From Hyphomonas sp. (GTDB lineage: Bacteria; Pseudomonadota; Alphaproteobacteria; Caulobacterales; Hyphomonadaceae): 58,263 nt of DNA. The position numbers and the translations under genes were made by a program. Under the pieces are notes generated by a model. That model was not told the origin of the DNA. It made no database searches and worked only from the letters and a program-made list of their open reading frames with translations. The stretch lies in assembly GCF_013823385.1 (NCBI RefSeq), contig NZ_PNMA01000025.1, positions 1-58,263 on the forward strand. Direction: 5' to 3'. Each line of letters opens with the position of its first letter. The first letter of the stretch is position 1. Below, piece after piece: positions 52,076 to 58,263 of this stretch.

Positions 52076-52196
52076 CAAAGCCCCTTCTCCCTTGGGGGAG
52101 AAGGGGTTGGGGATGAGGGGGCGAGGCGCGCACGCGCATCGTTGCTGCCCCTCACCCCCAACCCCCTCTCCCCACAAGTGGGGCGAGGGGGCTTTG
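52076..52196. repeat. Dispersed palindromic repeat, family A copy 2
   Basis: The element is an inverted pair with outer ends CAAAGCCCC and GGGGGCTTTG. Left half: CCCCTTCTCCC...GGGAGAAGGGG then TTGGGGATGAGGGG. Right half: CCCCTCACCCCCAA then CCCCCTCTCCCC...GGGGCGAGGGGG. The left half is nearly the same as that at 19350. It separates murA from the DUF2948 gene. Confidence 0.85.
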
Positions 52197-52278
52197 AACG
52201 TCTTCATCTTTCCGTTGAGCTTGCCCGGCGAATGCGGCAATGAACAAATTCAAGGCCAAAGTTCCGCTGGGAGAACCG

Positions 52279-52734
52279 ATGACCGAGCCCAAACCCCTCC
52301 GCCTCTTCACCGAGGAAGCTGAAGACCTGAAGATCATTGCCGCTGCCGTGCGGGATTCGGTCGTGAAGGCCGGGAACCTGAAATACGAGCAGAAGCACCG
52401 CCGTTTCAGCCTGGAGATCAACCGCTATCGCTGGGAAACCGCGCCCACCCGCAAGGGCCAGCCGGGCGAGCGCGTGCGCTCCATTCTCGGCTTTGATGGC
52501 GTGATGGCGGTGAAAACGCGCGGCATCACCAAGGCAGACCCCGAGCTGATCCTCTCCCTGCTGAACATCGAATTCACCCCGGATGCCGAGCCGCCCGGCG
52601 GCAAGATCACTCTGCTCTTCGCCGGCGATGGCGAGCTTGAGCTGACGGTGGAAGCGGTGGACGCCACGCTGCTTGACAGCGATTATGTCTGGCCCACGCG
52701 AAACCTGCCCAGCCATGAGCGGCGCAAACGCTAG
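52279..52734 (+). CDS. DUF2948 family protein
   Basis: A 151-residue protein starting at the ATG at 52279 (MTEPKPLRLF), with GGGAG five bases before; the frame is open to 52240. The patterns LRLFTEEAEDLKIIAAAVRD, RRFSLEINRYRWE and ERVRSILGFDGVMAVKTRGI followed by LLNIEFTPDAEPPGGKITLL are those of DUF2948, found beside murA in alphaproteobacteria. Role unknown. hisD, which in some relatives follows, is not here. Confidence 0.88.
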   Translation: MTEPKPLRLFTEEAEDLKIIAAAVRDSVVKAGNLKYEQKHRRFSLEINRYRWETAPTRKGQPGERVRSILGFDGVMAVKTRGITKADPELILSLLNIEFTPDAEPPGGKITLLFAGDGELELTVEAVDATLLDSDYVWPTRNLPSHERRKR

Positions 52735-52770
52735 GCGCAGCCGGCGCGGGCTTCCAAAAACCGGCAAAGA

Positions 52771-52807
52771 AAAAGGCGGAAAAGCCCAAATGGGTTTTCC
52801 GCCTTTT
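52771..52807. terminator. Bidirectional terminator between DUF2948 and dienelactone hydrolase genes
   Basis: AAAAGGCGGAAAA (52771-52783) and TTTTCCGCCTTTT (52795-52807) form a perfect 13-base stem, extended by GCCC/GGG. It has A- and T-runs at both edges and so can serve both converging genes. Confidence 0.9.
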
Positions 52808-52833
52808 CCGTATCCGGACTATCGGGTGAAGGC

Positions 52834-53535
52834 TCAGCCGAAGAGTTCGGCCAGGAAGGTCTTCAGATAGGCAAAGCTGCGGCGGTCGGCATCGGCATTG
52901 TAAACCGTACCCATCTCCGGATTATTGGCGCCCACCGTCGTGAACGAGTGGTAGGAATGGCCATGCACATGGGCCTGCCAGTCAGCGCCCGCAAACTCCT
53001 TGGAGATCGCCAGGAAGTCTTCCGGCGTCGCCATCGGGTCCAGCCAGCCATGCTCGATCAGCACCTTGGATTTGATCTTCGGCTGCGGGATATTCTCCGC
53101 CGGGCGGAAGAGGCCATGGAAAGACGCCACGCCCAGCACATCCTGGCCCGCGCGCGCCATGTCCAGCACGCAGAGCCCGCCAAAGCAGAAGCCGATGGCG
53201 GCCGCCTTCGACCCGTCCACGCCCGCTTGGGCCTTCGCCGCAGCCAGCCCGCCCGCAAGCCGCTTCTGCAGCTCGGCCCGGTCGCCCACCAGCGGGTTCA
53301 TAAGCGCCTGGCATTCTTCCACCGTCTCGCCGCGCTTGCCCTTGCCGTAAACATCCATGGCGAAAGCGGCATAGCCAAACTCCTTGGCGATGATCCCGGC
53401 CTTCTGTTTCTCATTGTCGGTAAGGCCGCCCCAGGCATGGGCGATCACCACCACAGGGGCGTTCGTCTTGCCTTCGGGTTTCACCAGCCAGCCTTCATAG
53501 GTCTTGCCGTCCACCTGGTAATCAACTGCGCTCAT
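52834..53535 (-). CDS. Dienelactone hydrolase family protein
   Basis: A 233-residue alpha/beta hydrolase of the DLH family. The nucleophile is the Cys of IGFCFGGLCVLD (about residue 117). The acid is in HGWLDPMATPED and the His in HVHGHSYHSFTTVG. GGAG is present upstream of the start. DLH cleaves the lactone ring in chlorocatechol breakdown, but many family members act on other esters. It is preceded by the divergent phasin gene and may have no link to it. Confidence 0.92.
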   Translation of the reverse strand: MSAVDYQVDGKTYEGWLVKPEGKTNAPVVVIAHAWGGLTDNEKQKAGIIAKEFGYAAFAMDVYGKGKRGETVEECQALMNPLVGDRAELQKRLAGGLAAAKAQAGVDGSKAAAIGFCFGGLCVLDMARAGQDVLGVASFHGLFRPAENIPQPKIKSKVLIEHGWLDPMATPEDFLAISKEFAGADWQAHVHGHSYHSFTTVGANNPEMGTVYNADADRRSFAYLKTFLAELFG

Positions 53536-53676
53536 GGGAGGTCTCCTCTGATTGTCTGCCCCAGTGGATAGAGGGCTTCCCCGAGGGGATTCAAGCGCCG
53601 GGCCGCGATTAGTATGCGCTTTCTAGACTTTTTCCCTACATCCGGCGTCATGAACCAAGCCGCCAGGGAGATACTC

Positions 53677-54498
53677 ATGGCCAAGAAGACCACCCAAACC
53701 GCCGCCCGCGCCAAGGCAAAGGCCGCTGGCAAGGCAATCGAGACCCATTCCACCGAGATGGCCTACAAGATCTGGCTCGCCGGCGTCGGCGCCTATGGCA
53801 AAGCCTACGACTCCGCTCTTGCCGGCGCCACCGTCGTCAACAAGCAGTCGGCCGAAGTGTTTGAAGACCTCGTCAAGCGCGGCGCCGAAATCGAGCAGGA
53901 CGTCCGCGCCCGCCTCGCCGGCAATGAAGGCTTCACCAAAGCCTCCGGCAATGTCGCCAAGGCGGTCGAATCCGCCCGCGAGTTCCAGTCGAAAGCCCAG
54001 ACCCAGTTTGAAGCCCGCATGGAGCGCATGCGTGACCTGCTCGGCGTCAAGGGTTTCGGCACCGCCCGCGAAGCCTTCGCCCGCCGCGTTGAAAAGCTCG
54101 AAGATGAAGTTGCCAGCGTCACCGCCAAGGCCCGCACCAAGGCCAGCGACCTGCACCTGAAGGAGCGCATCGCCCGTCTCACCGCCGAGATCGAAGCGGT
54201 TGCTTCGGAAACCGGCGCTGATGTTGCCAAGACCGCCAAACGTGTCGCCACGCGGGCCAGCAAGGCCGTCAAAGCTGCGATGGAGCCCATCGAAGCGGAA
54301 GTCGCGGATGATCTGACGCAGATCACCGGCGTCGGCCCGGCCATGGCGAAAAAGCTCAACGCTGCCGGCATCACGCGCTTCGCGCAGATCGCCGCCATGA
54401 AGAAAGCCGAACTCGAAGCGCTTGACGCAGCCATCGGCGCCCGCGGCCGCGTGCTGAAGGGCGGCTGGGCGAAGCAGGCGAAAGCCCTCGCCAGCTAA
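53677..54498 (+). CDS. PHA granule phasin (PhaI/PhaF-like) with helix-hairpin-helix tail
   Basis: A 273-residue protein starting at the ATG at 53677 behind GGGAG. Residues 1-130 match the phasin pattern: basic Lys/Ala start (MAKKTTQTAARAKAKAAGKA), then YKIWLAGVGAYGKAYDSALA and SAEVFEDLVKRGAEIEQDVR. The middle is a coiled-coil region. The C-terminal 65 residues are a helix-hairpin-helix fold (DDLTQITGVGPAMAKKLNAA, then GITRFAQIAAMKKAELEALD), which elsewhere binds DNA or caps ribosomal proteins. Phasins coat polyhydroxyalkanoate granules. It is co-located with phaD, phaC and phaZ. Confidence 0.88.
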   Translation: MAKKTTQTAARAKAKAAGKAIETHSTEMAYKIWLAGVGAYGKAYDSALAGATVVNKQSAEVFEDLVKRGAEIEQDVRARLAGNEGFTKASGNVAKAVESAREFQSKAQTQFEARMERMRDLLGVKGFGTAREAFARRVEKLEDEVASVTAKARTKASDLHLKERIARLTAEIEAVASETGADVAKTAKRVATRASKAVKAAMEPIEAEVADDLTQITGVGPAMAKKLNAAGITRFAQIAAMKKAELEALDAAIGARGRVLKGGWAKQAKALAS

Positions 54499-54500
54499 AC

Positions 54501-54541
54501 CCGGTTCTGGAAACCGGCGGAGAAGTAAATGCTTCTCCGCC
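54501..54541. terminator. Terminator-like hairpins between phasin and phaD genes
   Basis: GGCGGAGAAG (54516-54525) and CTTCTCCGCC (54532-54541) form a perfect 10-base stem with a TAAATG loop. An alternative hairpin CCGGTT/AACCGG (54501-54517) overlaps it. The site is shared by converging genes. Confidence 0.75.
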
Positions 54542-54586
54542 GTCTTCCCGGAATTGCCGCAGGCAATGCAGGTCAACCCGTCCGTA

Positions 54587-55219
54587 TCAGGACTTTGATT
54601 GCTTGAAGTGTCTGATCATGCCGCTCAGCGCGGCAGGCCCGCCTTCGCCCATATAGGGCACGATGAGGCACATCACCTGAAACACGGTATTGTGGATCAG
54701 GGCAGGGCCGTCATGGGCTTCCCTGGCCAGGGCGTCGCCCGCCAGCCAGAAGGTCAGTGTGGTGATGATCTGCTGGGTCAGGGGCGGTTTCAGGCGCGGA
54801 TCAATCTCGATCACGCCGAGCCGTGCCAGATCGTCAAGGATACGCTGAATGGTCGCCCGTTTCTCCGCCATCAGCGCGCGGAAGCGGCCGGCCAGATCGG
54901 GGTAGCGGGACATCATGCCCGCAAGATCCCGGTAGAAGAAGCGGAAGTCGTATATCTCTTCCAAGAGGATGTAGATGTAGACCCAGTTGTCCTCGATCGA
55001 GGCAACGCCCCCGCTGGAGCCGCGCAGGATAACGCGCATCTCCTCTTCAAACCGGTCATAAAGGGCCCGGATGATCGCGTCCTTGCCCTTGAAATGGTAG
55101 TAGAGGTTACCTGGGCTGATCTCCAGCGCATTGGCGACATCTACAGAAGACAGCTGCGCCTCGCCCTCTTCATTGAAGAGAAGCAGGCTCACCTGAAGGA
55201 TACGGTCGCGCGTTTTCAT
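54587..55219 (-). CDS. phaD: TetR-family regulator PhaD
   Basis: A 210-residue regulator. The N-terminal helix-turn-helix KTRDRILQVSLLLFNEEGEA followed by ALEISPGNLYYHFKGKDAII matches TetR proteins and is especially close to PhaD of Pseudomonas as I recall it. The C-terminal ligand/dimer domain is helical. In pseudomonads PhaD activates PHA genes in response to a fatty-acyl intermediate. Here it is divergent from phaC across 161 bases, so it probably controls that promoter. Convergent with the phasin gene. Confidence 0.88.
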   Translation of the reverse strand: MKTRDRILQVSLLLFNEEGEAQLSSVDVANALEISPGNLYYHFKGKDAIIRALYDRFEEEMRVILRGSSGGVASIEDNWVYIYILLEEIYDFRFFYRDLAGMMSRYPDLAGRFRALMAEKRATIQRILDDLARLGVIEIDPRLKPPLTQQIITTLTFWLAGDALAREAHDGPALIHNTVFQVMCLIVPYMGEGGPAALSGMIRHFKQSKS

Positions 55220-55380
55220 GGCCGGTGAAGCAGTTTGACAGAGAAAACTGACTGTGAAACGAATTTTGTCATAAACTTTACCGTGTTCTCTTTCAGGAAA
55301 AGAAAGGGATCATGGTTAAAAACCGGCGGCCGGGCATGGAAACCCGGTGACAGTCCGGAAGGCCATGGGGAGGAAATACC
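55220..55380. promoter_or_regulatory. phaD-phaC divergent control region
   Basis: AT-rich core between 55230 and 55290. AGTTTGACA near 55232 and TGTCATAAACT near 55268 are imperfect inverted copies (the second has two extra bases), a possible PhaD operator. CAGAGAAAACTGACTG between them has further repeat character. GGAGGAAA precedes the phaC GTG by seven bases. Confidence 0.5.
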
Positions 55381-57069
55381 GTGACGTCACCGAAAGACGA
55401 AATCGCCCGCAATGCGGCTGAAAACACCGCCGCGCTGAACCCGCTGCTGGGCGGTTTCAACCGCCAGGAACTGCTCGGCGCTGTCGGCATGATGCTGCGC
55501 TCGACCATGACCAACCCGGTGACCACCGCAAGGATGGTCAGCAAGATCACCAGCGAGAACACCGAAATCCTGCTCGGAAAATCGAAGCGCGAAGCCGACA
55601 AGAAGGATCGCCGCTTCAAGGACCCCGCCTGGGAGCATAACCCCTTCTACAAGCGCGGCATGCAGTCCTACCTCGCCACGCAGGAACACCTCCACGCCTG
55701 GGTCAACGAGATCAATATGGGCGAGCTGGAACAGGCCCGCGCCAAATTCGTCATGGGCATGATCACCGACGCCCTGGCGCCGACCAACTCGCTCGTGGGC
55801 AACCCGGCCGCCACAAAGCGCGTTGTGGATTCCGGCGGACTGTCGCTGCTCAAGGGCATGAAAAACCTTTATGACGACCTTACCAAGAATGGCGGCCTGC
55901 CCGCGCAGGTCGACAAGCGCCCCTTCAAGGTGGGCGAAAATCTCGCCGTCTCGAAAGGGCAGGTGGTCTGGAAGAACGAGATGCTGGAGCTGATCCAGTA
56001 TGCCCCGCTCACGGAGAAAGTCTACAAGACCCCCATCCTGATCATCCCCCCACAGATCAACAAGTTCTACGCCATGGACCTCACCCCCATGACGTCGATG
56101 GTCCAGTTTCTCCTCGCCATGGAACAGCAGACTTTCGTGATCTCCTGGCGCAACCCCACGAAGAAACATAAACACTGGGGCATGACCGACTATATCGACA
56201 GCCTGATCCAGGCCAGCGAAGTCGTCCGCAAGATCACCAAATCGCCCAAGCTGAACGTCTCCGGCGCCTGCTCGGGGGGCATCACCACGGCCACCTTCGC
56301 CAGCCTCCTGGCGGCCGCCGGCGACAAGCGCATCAACTCGCTCACCTTCATGGTCTGTGTGCTGAACCCCCAGCGCGAAGACAGCGACATTGGCCAGATC
56401 GTCTCCGATGGCAGCCTCGAAATCGCGCGCAAATATTCCAAGGCCCGCGGCATTCTGAAGGGCGATGATCTTGCCCGCATGTTCGCCTGGATGCGCCCGA
56501 ATGATCTCATCTGGAACTATGTCGTCAACAATTACCTGATGGGTGAAGATCCTCCGCCCTATGACGTCCTCTTCTGGAACAATGACACGACCAATCTGCC
56601 GGCTGCCCTGCATTCGGACTATCTCGACATCGCCCTCAAACAGCCTTTCGATCATCCAGGAGAGGTGGAAGTCGCCGGCCATATGGCAGACCTCAGAAAG
56701 GTCACGGCAGATGCCTTTGTCGTTGCCGGCGTCACCGACCATATCACCCCCTGGAAAGCCTGCTACCGCACGCCCGCTCTGCTCGGCTCAAAGAATGTCG
56801 AATTCGTCCTCTCGTCCAGCGGCCATCTCCAGTCCCTGATCAACCCGCCGGGCAATCCGAAGGCGAAGTATTTCCGGGGCAAGGAAATCAAACCGACGGC
56901 GGATGAATGGGCCGCAGGCGCCGAAGAACAGGCCGGTTCCTGGTGGCCGCTCTGGGGCGAGTGGCTGAAAGCCCGCTCCGGCCCGCTGAAAACTGCCCCC
57001 AAGGAACTCGGCAACGAAGCCTTTCCCCCCCTCTATGCAGCGCCCGGCCGCTATGTCTTCAACGACTAG
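55381..57069 (+). CDS. phaC: Class II-like polyhydroxyalkanoate synthase
   Basis: A 562-residue synthase that polymerises (R)-3-hydroxyacyl-CoA on granules. The start is GTG behind GGAGGAAA. The lipase-like box is GACSGG with nucleophile Cys297; Asp453 (TDHITPW) and His482 (SSGHLQSL) complete the triad. Pseudomonas class II hallmarks are ASENTAALNP-like start, APTNSLVGNPAATKRVV, FAWMRPNDLIWNYVVNNYLM, LFWNNDTTNLPAAL and NPPGNPKAKYF. No PhaE/PhaR subunit gene is nearby, which fits class I/II. Class II enzymes usually use medium-length monomers, though specificity is not proven by sequence. Confidence 0.95.
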   Translation: MTSPKDEIARNAAENTAALNPLLGGFNRQELLGAVGMMLRSTMTNPVTTARMVSKITSENTEILLGKSKREADKKDRRFKDPAWEHNPFYKRGMQSYLATQEHLHAWVNEINMGELEQARAKFVMGMITDALAPTNSLVGNPAATKRVVDSGGLSLLKGMKNLYDDLTKNGGLPAQVDKRPFKVGENLAVSKGQVVWKNEMLELIQYAPLTEKVYKTPILIIPPQINKFYAMDLTPMTSMVQFLLAMEQQTFVISWRNPTKKHKHWGMTDYIDSLIQASEVVRKITKSPKLNVSGACSGGITTATFASLLAAAGDKRINSLTFMVCVLNPQREDSDIGQIVSDGSLEIARKYSKARGILKGDDLARMFAWMRPNDLIWNYVVNNYLMGEDPPPYDVLFWNNDTTNLPAALHSDYLDIALKQPFDHPGEVEVAGHMADLRKVTADAFVVAGVTDHITPWKACYRTPALLGSKNVEFVLSSSGHLQSLINPPGNPKAKYFRGKEIKPTADEWAAGAEEQAGSWWPLWGEWLKARSGPLKTAPKELGNEAFPPLYAAPGRYVFND

Positions 57070-57110
57070 AGGCGCGCAAAAATGACCCCGCGCCAGTGCA
57101 TCGGACGGCT

Positions 57111-57190
57111 CATCCTGAGCGAAGTCGAAGGACGAGCCGGGGCTCATGCGGCATGGCGTGACTATCCTGCGGCTTCGCTCATCCTGAGCG
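57111..57190. repeat. Pair of CATCCTGAGCG repeats
   Basis: CATCCTGAGCGAAGTCGAAG at 57111 and CTCATCCTGAGCG at 57179 share a core repeated in many bacterial genomes. They lie in the phaC-phaZ gap, which otherwise holds no gene. Confidence 0.7.
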
Positions 57191-57257
57191 CAAGTCTGTG
57201 TAGCGCCGCTGCTGAGGCGCTATGGAAATCGGAAATCAGCGGGCATAGGTAAGTCTG

Positions 57258-58100
57258 ATGGCATCGAACATCCGCACCCCCCTTATCACGATGGAAAACA
57301 TCGACGGCGTCCTCCTGCGGGTCGCCCACTGGCCGGTGGAAGGGCAGGGCGCTGGCCGCCCGCTCGTCTTCTTCAACGGCATCGGCGCCAATCTGGAACT
57401 CGCTTCCGGCCTCGGCAGCATGTTTCCAGACCGCGAAATCCTCACCCTGGATGTCCCCGGCGTCGGCCGCAGCCCGGTCACCCAATGGCCCTATCGCCAT
57501 TGGATGCTCGCCCGCTGGATCCGCAAGCTGGTGGACCGTTACGGCATCGATGAAATGGACGTCATGGGCGTCTCCTGGGGCGGCGCGCTCGCCCAGCAAT
57601 TCGCCTTCCAGTATCGCAGCCGCGTCAAGCGCCTCATCCTCTGCGCCACCACCGCCGGCGTCACCATGATCCCCGGCCGCCCGGCGTCCCTTTCAAAGAT
57701 GGTCGATACGCGCCGCTATTCAGACCCCGAATTCATGCGCGAAAACTTCGCCAAGCTCTATGGCGACGCGGCGGACGGCGCCGCGGGTGGCCATATCGAC
57801 AATCTCATGCCGCCCGACCCCAAAGGCTATCTCTACCAGCTTCTCGCCTTCGCGGGCTGGTCCAGCCTGCCTTTCATCCGTTTCCTGAAGATGCCGGCGC
57901 TGGTGATCATGGGCGACGCCGATTCCATCGTCCCGCTCGCCAATGGCCACATCCTGAACTTCGCCCTGCCGGACGCGCGCCTGAAAGTCATCGAAGGCGG
58001 CGGCCACCTCTTCCTCGTCACCCGCGCGGATGAAACCGCCGCCCTGATCCGTGAATTCATGGCCGAAGAAACCGCTGTGCCGCTGAGCAGCGCCGCCTGA
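57258..58100 (+). CDS. phaZ: Intracellular PHA depolymerase (medium-chain type)
   Basis: A 280-residue alpha/beta hydrolase strongly like PhaZ of pseudomonads: PLVFFNGIGANLELASGLGS, LTLDVPGVGRSP, the nucleophile elbow GVSWGGALAQQFAF with Ser106, LILCATTAGVTMIPGRP, Asp222 in MGDADSIVP and His250 in EGGGHLFL. It mobilises granules to hydroxy acids. No signal peptide, so it is cytoplasmic. It follows phaC after 188 bases and is the order phaC-phaZ seen in class II loci. Confidence 0.93.
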   Translation: MASNIRTPLITMENIDGVLLRVAHWPVEGQGAGRPLVFFNGIGANLELASGLGSMFPDREILTLDVPGVGRSPVTQWPYRHWMLARWIRKLVDRYGIDEMDVMGVSWGGALAQQFAFQYRSRVKRLILCATTAGVTMIPGRPASLSKMVDTRRYSDPEFMRENFAKLYGDAADGAAGGHIDNLMPPDPKGYLYQLLAFAGWSSLPFIRFLKMPALVIMGDADSIVPLANGHILNFALPDARLKVIEGGGHLFLVTRADETAALIREFMAEETAVPLSSAA

Positions 58101-58120
58101 GGCATCACGCGCGCCTCTTA

Positions 58121-58239
58121 TCGTCACCCTCGACGGGCGCAGCCCGTCTGAGGGCCCATCACCAAACATCTCCGCATGTGCAATCGGTGAAGTCAGAAGC
58201 TGGGCACTCAGATGGCCTTCCGGCCATCGAGTGTGACGA
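58121..58239. repeat. Palindromic repeat, family C copy 2
   Basis: TCGTCACCCTCGA (58121-58133) and TCGAGTGTGACGA (58227-58239) are inverted ends with one mismatch. Inner hairpins are GACGGGC-GCA-GCCCGTC and GATGGCC-TTC-CGGCCATC. The right half is the reverse complement of the start of the element at 43400. Confidence 0.85.
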
Positions 58240-58263
58240 AGATTGAATCCAGAAACGGCGGCC

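Noticed and set aside
53532-53753. 73-codon minus frame with a hydrophobic start overlapping the dienelactone hydrolase start
   Set aside because: Most of it is antisense to the start of the phasin and its leader; no ribosome site, and the apparent ATGA overlap is probably chance.
1-58263. CRISPR arrays, IS elements, rRNA genes, replication origin
   Set aside because: No regularly spaced direct repeats, transposase motifs, rRNA sequence or DnaA-box cluster was seen.

Overview
The window is GC-rich and densely coded. It suggests an alphaproteobacterium, most likely a Hyphomonadaceae/Caulobacterales relative. The grounds are a Rhodobacter-type gene transfer agent (GTA) structural cluster, a system I cytochrome c maturation block beside degP, two-component genes and glnE, a murA-DUF2948 pair, two-subunit methylmalonyl-CoA mutase and a PHA storage locus. 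The assignment rests on gene content read by eye; no search was run.

Layout. 1-4080 (minus): a P-loop ATPase with C-terminal ankyrin repeats that runs off the left edge, preceded by an overlapping ParA-like ATPase and an acidic, proline-rich partner. 4314-15227 (plus): a nearly unbroken, translationally coupled GTA head-tail cluster in the RcGTA order portal, g3.5, protease, capsid, adaptor, tail terminator, tail tube, chaperones, very short tape measure, distal tail, hub, NlpC/P60 peptidase and g15. Neither the terminase nor the g7 stopper was found. 15266-21884 (plus): J-domain protein, PepSY protein with a PhoP/PhoQ-like pair, then ccmI-ccmE-ccmF. 21859-26786 (minus): an NTF2-like gene, ccmH, degP, response regulator and sensor kinase, apparently an inverted segment of an otherwise ancestral order that continues with glnE at 26934. 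29693-31926: EF-hand protein, ECF sigma factor, membrane anti-sigma candidate and a periplasmic sensor candidate. 31923-40212: GFA protein, amidase, TrkH/KtrB, zincin, YbjQ and the mutase subunits.

40213-43242: a long mostly non-coding stretch with a Fur-like box and a small ORF, nitronate monooxygenase with a clear terminator, then an iterated TCCGGACA array in front of a GTA-type lysis cassette (M15 peptidase plus three-TM holin). The GTA structural and lysis modules are therefore about 27 kb apart in the same window. 43243-49523: palindromic repeats, map overlapping a ParD-like antitoxin, amidase, glpK, an APC permease and an HPF/RaiA-like protein. 49580-50475: an AT-richer islet (XRE regulator, membrane protein) ending at the 3' side of tRNA-Thr(GGU). 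50544-52734: small protein, murA, DUF2948. 52834-58100: dienelactone hydrolase and a Pseudomonas-like class II PHA locus (phasin with a helix-hairpin-helix tail, phaD, phaC, phaZ).

Several intergenic spaces hold dispersed palindromic repeats of at least three families. One supplies the stop codon of map. No CRISPR array, IS element, rRNA or replication origin was seen.
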